Origin: an uncultured Eubacteriales bacterium
GTDB taxonomy: Bacteria > Bacillota > Clostridia > Oscillospirales > CAG-272
DNA: 6,125 bases
Direction of reading: 5' to 3'
Assembly: GCA_905201895.1 (NCBI GenBank)
Contig: CAJKPX010000093.1
Location: 1-6,125 of the forward strand
The first letter of the stretch is position 1. Each line of letters begins with the position of its first letter. The position numbers and the translations under genes are program-made. The notes beneath the pieces are model-generated. The model did not search any database. It worked only from the letters and a program-made list of their open reading frames with translations, and had not been told where the DNA came from. This document shows positions 1 to 5,571 of this stretch, in pieces.

Positions 1-40
1 GAGGGGAGCGGAACTTTTTTCAAAAAGTTCCGCTCCCCTC
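1..40 (-). terminator. Long perfect inverted repeat, probable terminator of the rsmI-deacetylase transcript
   Basis: Bases 1-19 are the exact reverse complement of bases 22-40, so the transcript can fold into a stem of about 18 bp with a tiny loop. The outer half of the stem is G/C-rich and the inner half is a run of A/T pairs. It begins 14 bp past the stop codon of the minus-strand deacetylase gene, where a terminator is expected. The window starts at the outer edge of the stem, so whether a U-run follows cannot be seen. The symmetry means it could also stop a plus-strand transcript coming from outside. It resembles the partial element at the right edge and may be a dispersed repeat rather than a dedicated terminator. 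Confidence 0.55.
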
Positions 41-53
41 CCCTGCATATACA

Positions 54-908
54 TCAATCCAATTTCAACGTCTCGCCGGGGTTGACGGTGTAGAGCTTTT
101 CGCGCAGGCAGAACCAGAGCTTTTGGGAGGTGGGATTGGTGACGATGGTCTCGTCGAGTGAGAAGACCAGCTGACGGAACGCCTCGACGTATTCAAAGAT
201 TTCGATGTTTGTCGCATACCAGATATCGTCGCGGTTGCCCATCTCGGCGGCGAAGCGCTCGATGATGTCCCAATTTCCGTGCTGCTCGAATTCGTAGGCG
301 TGTCCCCACAGATAGAAGACGCGGACGGAAAGCCAATTCGGGCGCACCTCGGCAAGAAATTTCTTGGTCAACTCAAAGAGCTGGGGGTCACCGTGGTGGC
401 AGGTTGGATGCCAGCAGAGCCAATCGGCGGGCAGATCGAAGCGGCGGGTCGCCTTCGTGGTGCGGCAATATGCGATCCCGCAGCTGCGCAGGCAGTCGAG
501 AACGCTGTCGTTGTAGTCACCGAAGGGATATGCCATACCGCGCACGATATGACCGAACTGAGCTTCCAGCCGCTCGCGGTCGCGGATGACGTCATAGGTC
601 ACTTGCGCCGGGGGCATGGAGGAAAAAACGGGATGCGTGTGACCGTGAATCGCGGGTTCGATACCGTCCTGCGAGTAAAGCGAGGTCGCACACGCCTCGG
701 TCAGGCGCCGTCCCCACTGCACCTCGGAGGGATAGGCAAAATCAGGGGAGGGATAGTAGGCTGTGTTGACGTTAAAGGTGCCTTTGAGTCGGTTCTGCTT
801 CATGATTTCGATCAGGCGCACGTCCTCCAAAACGCCGTCGTCATAGCTGAGCGTGACTGCTTTTACCAGTCCGTTCGGAAAGCGGAGCAACGTTCCGTTG
901 TGGTTCAT
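54..908 (-). CDS. Polysaccharide deacetylase family protein (CE4/NodB-like), no signal peptide
   Basis: This 284-aa protein carries the ordered motifs of the NodB-homology metal-dependent deacetylases, which remove N- or O-acetyl groups from carbohydrates. Motif 1 is LSYDDG at residues 20-25, with D23 the expected catalytic base and D24 a metal ligand. Motif 2 is HGHTHP at 88-93, giving an HxxxH pair (H88, H92) with an extra H90. Motif 3 is RGMAYPFG at 123-130. A late LWGH, with H203, fits the C-terminal catalytic histidine motif. There is no signal peptide or membrane segment, so the protein looks cytoplasmic, and its substrate may be a soluble sugar or precursor rather than mature cell wall; that is inference. 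The ATG at 908 is supported by AAGGAGG 8 nt upstream. It lies 34 bp downstream of rsmI on the same strand and is probably co-transcribed with it. The exact substrate cannot be read from the sequence. Confidence 0.85.
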   Translation of the reverse strand: MNHNGTLLRFPNGLVKAVTLSYDDGVLEDVRLIEIMKQNRLKGTFNVNTAYYPSPDFAYPSEVQWGRRLTEACATSLYSQDGIEPAIHGHTHPVFSSMPPAQVTYDVIRDRERLEAQFGHIVRGMAYPFGDYNDSVLDCLRSCGIAYCRTTKATRRFDLPADWLCWHPTCHHGDPQLFELTKKFLAEVRPNWLSVRVFYLWGHAYEFEQHGNWDIIERFAAEMGNRDDIWYATNIEIFEYVEAFRQLVFSLDETIVTNPTSQKLWFCLREKLYTVNPGETLKLD

Positions 909-916
909 GATAGATG

Positions 917-923
917 CCTCCTT
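917..923 (-). promoter_or_regulatory. Ribosome binding site of the deacetylase gene
   Basis: On the minus strand this reads AAGGAGG, a full match to the anti-Shine-Dalgarno sequence, 8 nt before the ATG at 908. It fixes the start and gives the downstream gene of the pair its own strong translation signal. Confidence 0.85.
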
Positions 924-942
924 GATGTGATTTTTGAAGAAT

Positions 943-1830
943 TCAGACGTTGATAACCTGCTGATAGATGTCGTTTTTTGGAACCTTTCGATCTTTTGCT
1001 GTTTGCTTGATGGCGTCCATTCGGCTCATGCCGCGGTCCATGTAGTAAGTAACATGCGTGGGGACGTCCATATCCTCCCAAAAGTCTGCTGTCGCAGGGA
1101 GGTTTGTTGCACCCTCCACCACCAGCACGTATTCGCCGCGCGGCTCCTGCTCCTCATAGTGTGCAATCGCCTCACCGACCGTCATGCGCAGAACCTCCTC
1201 GTTGAGCTTTGTCAGCTCGCGGCAGATCGCAATGCGGCGATCCTCCCCGAGCGTGCGGCAGAGGTCCTTGAGCGTGGCGCGCAGCTTGTGCGGTGCCTCG
1301 TGCAGGAGCATGGTGCGGCGCTCGGCGGCAAGCATGTCAAGGTGTGCCCGACGCTCGGATTTGTTTTGCGAGAGAAAGCCCTCAAAGGTAAAGCGTGCAG
1401 TGGGGAGACCCGAAAGCGTGAGCGCCACGATCGAGGCAACGGGCCCCGGGATCGACGACACGGGAATGCCGCGTGCGGCGCATAGTGCAACCATATCCTC
1501 GCCGGGGTCGCTGATCGCAGGTGTGCCCGCATCGGTGATGAGCGCGCAGGATTCTCCCGCCTCAAGCCGTGCGGCGATCTGCTCACCGCGCTCGCGCTTG
1601 TTGTGCTCAAAATAGGAGACCATCGGGCGGCTGATGCCCAGATGCGTGAGCAGACGCATCGAGTTGCGCGTGTCCTCGGCGGCAACGAAATCCACCTCGG
1701 AGAGTATCTTGATCGCGCGCTCGGAGAGGTCTCCGAGGTTGCCAATGGGGGTGGCAACGAGATAGAGCGTGCCCGATTCCACGCGGTTTTTTTCTTTTGC
1801 GGCTTGTTCAATTTTCTTTGAGGAGCTCAT
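943..1830 (-). CDS. rsmI: 16S rRNA (cytidine(1402)-2'-O)-methyltransferase RsmI
   Basis: This 295-aa protein is a clear RsmI, which uses S-adenosylmethionine to methylate the 2'-O of C1402 in the decoding centre of 16S rRNA. The tetrapyrrole-methylase-like fold shows as LYLVATPIGNLGDLSERA at residues 22-39, AEDTR at 51-55, SYFEHN at 72-77, TDAGTPAISDPG at 99-110 and IPGPVASIVAL at 127-137. The C-terminal segment (SRMDAIKQTAKDRKVPKNDIYQ) is the usual family tail. The length is normal. The frame stays open upstream to 2163, but the ATG at 1830 is preferred: it has AAAGGA 6 nt before it, and the further extension is antisense to the amidase and has no RsmI similarity. A charged leader of about 19 residues precedes the core. 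It is the first gene of a minus-strand pair with the deacetylase and is divergent from the amidase gene. No convincing promoter is visible upstream. Confidence 0.96.
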   Translation of the reverse strand: MSSSKKIEQAAKEKNRVESGTLYLVATPIGNLGDLSERAIKILSEVDFVAAEDTRNSMRLLTHLGISRPMVSYFEHNKRERGEQIAARLEAGESCALITDAGTPAISDPGEDMVALCAARGIPVSSIPGPVASIVALTLSGLPTARFTFEGFLSQNKSERRAHLDMLAAERRTMLLHEAPHKLRATLKDLCRTLGEDRRIAICRELTKLNEEVLRMTVGEAIAHYEEQEPRGEYVLVVEGATNLPATADFWEDMDVPTHVTYYMDRGMSRMDAIKQTAKDRKVPKNDIYQQVINV

Positions 1831-1915
1831 CTGTTGTCCTTTCTGTTTCCGAGTCACCGTCCGCTTCCAATGCCTATCGGAACGTTGGGGCGTGGTATTT
1901 CTCGGATTTGCTGCA

Positions 1916-1921
1916 TATAAT
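1916..1921 (+). promoter_or_regulatory. Probable -10 element of the signal-less amidase gene
   Basis: TATAAT is an exact sigma-A -10 hexamer, 28 bp before the amidase ATG at 1950. A good -35 is lacking: the best position at 17 bp spacing reads TGGTAT at 1893-1898, a poor match. Either the promoter is weak and activator-dependent, or the match is by chance in an A/T-rich divergent spacer. The 119-bp region between rsmI and this gene must also hold the rsmI promoter, which I could not place. Confidence 0.4.
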
Positions 1922-1949
1922 GTTGATAAGATTTTTTGGGAGGAGAAAC

Positions 1950-2510
1950 ATGGCAACGAAAATTTATATTGATCAGGGGCACAACCCCGAAAATCCAAAT
2001 GCAGGGGCGGAGGGCAACGGTCTGCGTGAGCAGACCATAACCTACCGGGTGGGGCAGGCGCTTGCCGAGCTTTTGCGAGCCAATCCCGATTTTGAGGTGC
2101 GGCTTTCCAGACCAACCCCCACCACTGCACTCGGCAACTCAAACAGCACCAGCCTGCAAGCACGCGTCAATGACGCGAATGCGTGGGGCGCCGATTATTT
2201 TATCAGCATCCACACCAATGCCTCGGATAATCCCAATGCGAGCGGCGTGGAGGCGTTTTCCTATGCGCGACCCTCGCGTGCCTTTTCGCTGGGGGAGGAT
2301 ATCGTGGAAAATCTTTCCGAAACAACGGGCTTGCGCAACCGAGGCATGAAGGTGCGCCCCGGGCTCTATGTGCTGCGGCGGACCGATATGCCTGCCGTTC
2401 TCGTGGAGATCGGCTTTATCAGCAATCCCTCCGATGCCGCCCTGATGGACTCCAACCCCGCGCTTTTTGCAAGAGGAATTTACAACGGGATCATTGCGTA
2501 TTTGGGGTGA
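1950..2510 (+). CDS. N-acetylmuramoyl-L-alanine amidase (Amidase_3), signal-less, catalytic domain only
   Basis: This 186-aa protein is a complete zinc amidase domain of the Amidase_3/LytC-CwlC family, which cuts the bond between N-acetylmuramic acid and L-alanine in peptidoglycan. The zinc and catalytic residues are in place: H11 in DQGHNP, E27 in NGLRE, H88 in SIHTNA and E153 in VLVEIGFISN. The protein is almost nothing but this domain, with no signal peptide, membrane helix, SPOR or wall-binding repeat. The frame is open further upstream, but that part is antisense to rsmI and resembles no signal peptide. The ATG at 1950 has GGGAGGAG just before it. It is a close paralogue of the next gene (catalytic domain about 60% identical by eye, one single-residue gap). 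A signal-less amidase could act in mother-cell lysis, as CwlC does in Bacillus, be freed by cell lysis or a holin, or be non-classically exported. The sequence does not decide among these. Confidence 0.93.
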   Translation: MATKIYIDQGHNPENPNAGAEGNGLREQTITYRVGQALAELLRANPDFEVRLSRPTPTTALGNSNSTSLQARVNDANAWGADYFISIHTNASDNPNASGVEAFSYARPSRAFSLGEDIVENLSETTGLRNRGMKVRPGLYVLRRTDMPAVLVEIGFISNPSDAALMDSNPALFARGIYNGIIAYLG

Positions 2511-2527
2511 AGAATCACAAGTTCGTC

Positions 2528-2556
2528 TTGACAAAATCGAATTTTGTCGATATAAT
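2528..2556 (+). promoter_or_regulatory. Consensus sigma-A promoter of the lipoprotein amidase gene
   Basis: The -35 TTGACA (2528-2533) and -10 TATAAT (2551-2556) both match the consensus exactly and are separated by 17 bp. Transcription should start near 2562-2564, leaving a leader of about 28 nt before the ATG at 2592. It lies in the 81-bp gap after the first amidase, so the second gene can be expressed independently of the first. The spacer carries a perfect dyad, listed separately. Confidence 0.88.
2530..2548. promoter_or_regulatory. Operator-like perfect dyad inside the promoter
   Basis: GACAAAAT (2530-2537) and ATTTTGTC (2541-2548) are perfect reverse complements around a 3-bp centre, CGA. 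The left arm shares four bases of the -35 box and the right arm ends two bases before the -10. A dimeric repressor bound here would block RNA polymerase, and a promoter this close to consensus would be expected to need control. There is no T-tract after it, so a terminator for the upstream amidase is unlikely. The cognate protein is unknown. Confidence 0.55.
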
Positions 2557-2576
2557 AAAAGCAAAGAAAAACAAGC

Positions 2577-2581
2577 AAGGA
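2577..2581 (+). promoter_or_regulatory. Ribosome binding site of the lipoprotein amidase gene
   Basis: AAGGA lies 10 nt before the ATG at 2592. The spacing is at the long end and the match is moderate, so translation may be less efficient than the promoter strength suggests. Confidence 0.6.
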
Positions 2582-2591
2582 ACCCAATTGG

Positions 2592-3449
2592 ATGAAAAAA
2601 ACAACGATTCATATATTTGCCGCGATCATGGCACTGATCCTGCTGCTTGCCTCGCTTGGAGGATGCATCACGATCGTGGAGCTTCCGCCCGAGGAGACCG
2701 AGCGCGCGGAAACAACCGCGCAGCATACCGATCCCGTAACCGATGCAACTACCGATTTTGCAACCGACTCCACAACCGAGCCGATAACCGATGCCACAAC
2801 CGCACCCGCAACAGACCCCATCACAGAGCCTCCCACGGAGCCTCCGACAGAGCCGCCGACAGAGCCGCCGATCGAGCCGACCGAGCGGATCAAAATTTAC
2901 ATCGACCAGGGGCACAATCCCACGGGCAAGCACAATGCGGGGGCGCAGGGCAACGGACTTTGCGAGGAGAACATCACCTTTGCGGTTGGTCTGGAACTTG
3001 CCGCGCTTCTGGAGGCGGACGGACGCTTTGAGGTGCGCCTGTCGCGTCCCACCGCAGAAACGGTGCTCGGAACAAACAATTCCGAAAGCCTTGCGGCGCG
3101 AAGCGGTGACGCAAACGCATGGGGCGCCGATTATTTTATCAGCATTCACGTCAATTCCTTCACCGCCGAAACCGCCCACGGCATCGAGGCGTTTGCCTAT
3201 TCGGATGCGGGCGAGGCGTTTGCGCTTGGTGGTGAGCTGGTGGATGCGTTGGTTGCCGCAACGGGCTTTGCCAAGCGCGGCATGAAGGTGCGCACCGATC
3301 TGCACGTGCTCAAATACACCACCATGCCCGCCGTTCTGGTGGAGATCGGATTCATTTCCAATCCCACCGAGGCAGCGCTCATGGCGTCCGATCTCGCGCT
3401 TTTTGCGCGCGGACTGTATCAGGGCATTCTTGCGTATTTTCAAGGTTGA
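2592..3449 (+). CDS. Lipoprotein N-acetylmuramoyl-L-alanine amidase (Amidase_3) with Thr/Glu/Pro linker
   Basis: This 285-aa protein has three parts. Residues 1-25 are a type II signal peptide: KK start, hydrophobic core, lipobox L22-G23-G24-C25, with Cys25 expected to be lipidated and to anchor the protein to the outer face of the membrane. Residues about 33-98 are a low-complexity tether rich in Thr, Asp/Glu and Pro, ending in TEPP repeats. Residues about 99-285 are an Amidase_3 domain that cleaves the MurNAc-L-Ala bond. The zinc and catalytic residues are H108 (DQGHNP), E125, H186 (SIHVNS) and E251 (VLVEIGFISN). The catalytic part aligns with the preceding gene along its whole length apart from one inserted residue near 112 and one extra C-terminal residue. 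It has its own consensus promoter and dyad. Its last 10 bp overlap the end of the convergent XRE/membrane gene. A likely role is trimming or remodelling wall near the membrane. Confidence 0.93.
   Translation: MKKTTIHIFAAIMALILLLASLGGCITIVELPPEETERAETTAQHTDPVTDATTDFATDSTTEPITDATTAPATDPITEPPTEPPTEPPTEPPIEPTERIKIYIDQGHNPTGKHNAGAQGNGLCEENITFAVGLELAALLEADGRFEVRLSRPTAETVLGTNNSESLAARSGDANAWGADYFISIHVNSFTAETAHGIEAFAYSDAGEAFALGGELVDALVAATGFAKRGMKVRTDLHVLKYTTMPAVLVEIGFISNPTEAALMASDLALFARGLYQGILAYFQG
2823..2882 (+). repeat. 12-bp tandem repeats encoding the TEPP tether
   Basis: Five consecutive 12-bp units start at 2823, 2835, 2847, 2859 and 2871. Units 3 and 4 are identical (ACAGAGCCGCCG), units 1 and 2 differ from them at one or two third-codon positions, and the fifth is degenerate. 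They are in frame and each unit encodes Thr-Glu-Pro-Pro, with the last reading Ile-Glu-Pro-Thr. Such a tract can gain or lose units by slippage, changing the reach of the tethered amidase without breaking the frame. Confidence 0.85.
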
Positions 3450-4537
3450 GTGTCCGTGCTCGACATCAATGCCGCCATCTGCTTGGCAAGTCGACGTGTA
3501 AGGATCGAAAGCGCCACGATCCCCGTGCCGAATAAAAGAGCAAACAATGCGGCGCTGATCCAGAAGGCCAGCGGAGTGGGAACGAAGAAAAGACGCACCG
3601 CCGACAGAACCAGCATAACGAAATATAGCGTGACGGCAAGGGGAGCGGACCAATGCTTCTTCGTTGCCGTCCGCTTTTTTTCTCGTCGGTAGGCAAGGTA
3701 TTCCTCGCGGTGAGCGGAAAAGAGCCGCGTGCGGCGCACAAGATATACGATCACCGACACCAGCGTGTAGACGGGAAGCGCGATCACCCACGTGAAAAAG
3801 CCGACATAGATTGCAAGGATCACGTAGAGGAGCGCATCCCACCCCGAGATGATATAGCTGAGCGCGAAGACGGAGATATAGGCGAATACGGGAATCGCGG
3901 CAAGGATCAGCCAACCCTTGAGCAGGTTGCCCGACATCCGCTCAAGCCGCAGCAGCTGATAGCGAAAGACCGTGGAAATCGAATTCTCCGTATCACCTTC
4001 GACCTCGGCATCTGCTTTGGCGGGCGGCAATGCGGGATCGACACCCCAAAGGCGCAGGATCATGCGGCGTTGCTTTCTTTGCGAGGTGCCGTATGCTGCG
4101 GTGAGAATTGCTGCCGTGATGATCAGTAGCATCGTGCAGAGCACGTATGCCGCGCCCACGTCATCGCTGACGTTGAGAATTCCGATCAAAAATCCCGACA
4201 CAAAGGGAATTTGGACGAGCACGCCCACAAGGCTCCACGCAAAAACCTTTGCCAGGCGGCAGGTGTGCATCCATTGCCTGATCATGATCGACCGTTGCGG
4301 ATCGTCCTGCACCTGTTTGGCTGCCTCGGTCCGTCCGCCCGACAAAAGCTCCTCAACCGAAACGCCGAGGAGTTCGGCAAGTCGCAACAGTTTTGCGGTC
4401 TGCGGCTTTGCGGCGCCGCTTTCCCATTTGGACACCGCCTTGTTGGAAACGCCGAGCATCGCCCCGAGTTCCGCCTGAGAGAGCCCCTTTTCGGTGCGCT
4501 TTTCGTATAGATAATTGCCAAATTGAAAATCGTTCAT
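3440..4537 (-). CDS. XRE-family DNA-binding domain fused to a multi-pass membrane protein
   Basis: This 365-aa protein starts with a Cro/C1-type helix-turn-helix (residues about 7-65; LSQAELGAMLGVSNKAVSKWESG is typical of the recognition region). The rest is a membrane domain with hydrophobic stretches near 98-121, 129-149, 208-230, 235-267, 298-319 and 323-346, so about six or seven helices. A charged loop lies at about 150-205 and a basic stretch at 268-295. Such fusions are common in Clostridia; they are presumed to be membrane-anchored regulators, but no ligand or target is known for this one. The ATG at 4537 has GGAGG 6 nt upstream and its own promoter. Its 3' end overlaps the lipoprotein amidase gene by 10 bp in convergent orientation. 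Control of the amidase dyad by this protein is possible but only inferred from proximity. Confidence 0.85.
   Translation of the reverse strand: MNDFQFGNYLYEKRTEKGLSQAELGAMLGVSNKAVSKWESGAAKPQTAKLLRLAELLGVSVEELLSGGRTEAAKQVQDDPQRSIMIRQWMHTCRLAKVFAWSLVGVLVQIPFVSGFLIGILNVSDDVGAAYVLCTMLLIITAAILTAAYGTSQRKQRRMILRLWGVDPALPPAKADAEVEGDTENSISTVFRYQLLRLERMSGNLLKGWLILAAIPVFAYISVFALSYIISGWDALLYVILAIYVGFFTWVIALPVYTLVSVIVYLVRRTRLFSAHREEYLAYRREKKRTATKKHWSAPLAVTLYFVMLVLSAVRLFFVPTPLAFWISAALFALLFGTGIVALSILTRRLAKQMAALMSSTDTQP
3644..3681 (+). terminator. Possible plus-strand terminator inside the opposing gene
   Basis: AGCGGAC (3644-3650) pairs with GTCCGCT (3669-3675) across an 18-nt loop, and the T-run occupies 3675-3681 with its first T also closing the stem. 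On the plus strand this has the form of an intrinsic terminator, about 195 bp past the stop of the lipoprotein amidase, with none seen between. It sits in the coding sequence of the minus-strand XRE/membrane gene, where the A-run encodes lysines of the basic segment. The loop is large, so it may be a chance consequence of that coding sequence. Confidence 0.35.
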
Positions 4538-4543
4538 CCAAAT

Positions 4544-4548
4544 CCTCC
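4544..4548 (-). promoter_or_regulatory. Ribosome binding site of the XRE/membrane gene
   Basis: On the minus strand this is GGAGG, 6 nt before the ATG at 4537, which makes that start codon well supported. Confidence 0.8.
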
Positions 4549-4566
4549 AAAACCGTTTTTTTCTTC

Positions 4567-4595
4567 AGTTTAGCACGCATGCATCGAAAAATCAA
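4567..4595 (-). promoter_or_regulatory. Probable sigma-A promoter of the XRE/membrane gene
   Basis: On the minus strand, a -35 of TTGATT (4590-4595) and a -10 of TAAACT (4567-4572) are spaced by exactly 17 bp, each matching consensus at four of six bases. The -10 lies 29 bp before the ATG at 4537. The spacer holds small overlapping palindromes (GCATGC, ATGCAT) that could be an operator. Because the upstream gene ends at 4635 with no visible terminator, read-through from it is also possible. Confidence 0.6.
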
Positions 4596-4634
4596 GGCTT
4601 TTGCGCGCAATTGGGGGTCGAATTTCGGTAGATT

Positions 4635-5537
4635 TTACCTTTTGTGCCTGTCAACTGTTTTGCTTTTGGGACGAGCGGCAGACAGGTGCTCCACCCGTTG
4701 ATAAAATTCGTCGGTGTATTCGTTGTTTCCCTTGTAGGGGAATGTGGAAAATCGAAGCCCGAAGGTTCCTTTGCCGAGCGTTTTGCGTGCGAGCACGGTC
4801 GGGTCATGATCCCCCGCAACCTTGTATGCAGGCAAATACCAATCGTTCCTTGGTATGATCCCCACGCAAACGTGCGCATCCGTGATCTTGTAGGATTGAA
4901 TTTTTTGAACCTGCTCGATGACGGTGGGGTCTGCGTCATTGCAGAGCACGCAGATGGCATAGGCAGGCTTTTTGCAGCCGCGACTTAAGCTTGCCCCCTC
5001 AAGCGCCAACAGCTGACGGTCGAGCTCCTGCCGCAAGGAGTCCCAAGCGGTGGCATCCAGCCGATCAACGGTGTAGAGCAAATAAAAGGCAGAGTGAACA
5101 TAGCTCCCATATTTCGGACGAAAGGTAACGTCCTTCATCCAAATCCCCTCGCAAGCAACAACCGATGCCGCAAGAGGGAGTGCATCTGTTTTCTGCATCC
5201 TTCTTTTTTTCAAATTTCGCGCGATTTTTGCCCTTGTTGCCTCAATGGTCGGGGCGGCTTGCGGTGCGTGAAACACCCTTCGGGCGCATTTGAGCAGGGA
5301 AAGCTCGTGCAGGGTCTCATCAAGATGCTTCAGAGAGGGGAAACAAGCAAAGGGAAGGATGAGAAGCAGCGTGAGAAGCGGGCTGCCGAGCATAAACACT
5401 AAATTGACGAAATTTTCGAGCTCGATTCCGAAAAAGCTTAAAAACAGAGGGACGAACAGTCCCACGGATGGGAGCAGCAAAAGGGTCACCAAGCATATCA
5501 GCGAAAAAAGCGGATGACTGTAAAAAAAACGTTTCAC
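4635..5537 (-). CDS. Uncharacterised membrane protein with soluble C-terminal domain
   Basis: I do not recognise this 300-aa protein. Residues about 10-36 and 43-67 form two hydrophobic helices. A charged stretch follows (K/R-rich at 102-116), then a mixed domain to the end with several Cys (84, 129, 188, 196, 199), including CVLCND at 196-201. The second half, with its Tyr, Asp and Lys-rich segments, looks like a folded soluble domain, probably cytoplasmic by the positive-inside rule. The frame is open to a TTG at 5588, but the GTG at 5537 is chosen because GGAGAGGAGG ends 6 nt before it, whereas the TTG would overlap the upstream gene and lacks a good site. It follows the 95-aa gene by 34 bp on the same strand, so an operon is likely. 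Both proteins could serve the same unknown function. Confidence 0.8.
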   Translation of the reverse strand: MKRFFYSHPLFSLICLVTLLLLPSVGLFVPLFLSFFGIELENFVNLVFMLGSPLLTLLLILPFACFPSLKHLDETLHELSLLKCARRVFHAPQAAPTIEATRAKIARNLKKRRMQKTDALPLAASVVACEGIWMKDVTFRPKYGSYVHSAFYLLYTVDRLDATAWDSLRQELDRQLLALEGASLSRGCKKPAYAICVLCNDADPTVIEQVQKIQSYKITDAHVCVGIIPRNDWYLPAYKVAGDHDPTVLARKTLGKGTFGLRFSTFPYKGNNEYTDEFYQRVEHLSAARPKSKTVDRHKR

Positions 5538-5543
5538 GGTATG

Positions 5544-5553
5544 CCTCCTCTCC
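5544..5553 (-). promoter_or_regulatory. Ribosome binding site that decides a GTG start
   Basis: On the minus strand this reads GGAGAGGAGG, with 6 nt between it and the GTG at 5537. It is the strongest start signal near the gene and supports a 300-aa product over a 317-aa one from the upstream TTG. Confidence 0.8.
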
Positions 5554-5571
5554 TTTTTGTCTTTTGCGGGA

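Noticed and set aside
887..900. A 14-bp sequence, GCAACGTTCCGTTG, shared with 5975-5988
   Set aside because: One copy encodes the start of the deacetylase and the other is a hairpin. The flanks do not match and a 14-bp match in 6 kb is within reach of chance.
279..953. A 224-codon plus-strand open frame opposite the deacetylase gene
   Set aside because: It is fully explained as the antisense of a gene with all CE4 motifs, and I recognise no domain or start signal in it.
1797..1949. N-terminal extension of the first amidase to 237 aa
   Set aside because: The extension overlaps rsmI and the intergenic promoter region, is not a signal peptide, and GGGAGGAG directly precedes the ATG at 1950.
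1831..2163. N-terminal extension of RsmI to 406 aa
   Set aside because: The extra residues overlap the divergent amidase gene, show no RsmI similarity, and a good ribosome binding site precedes the ATG at 1830.
2139..3914. A 591-codon minus-strand open frame across both amidase genes and part of the XRE/membrane gene
   Set aside because: It lies antisense to two genes with intact catalytic motifs. Its repetitive Arg/Cys/Gly stretches are the opposite-strand reading of the Thr/Glu/Pro tether, and similar segments recur because the amidase genes are paralogues.
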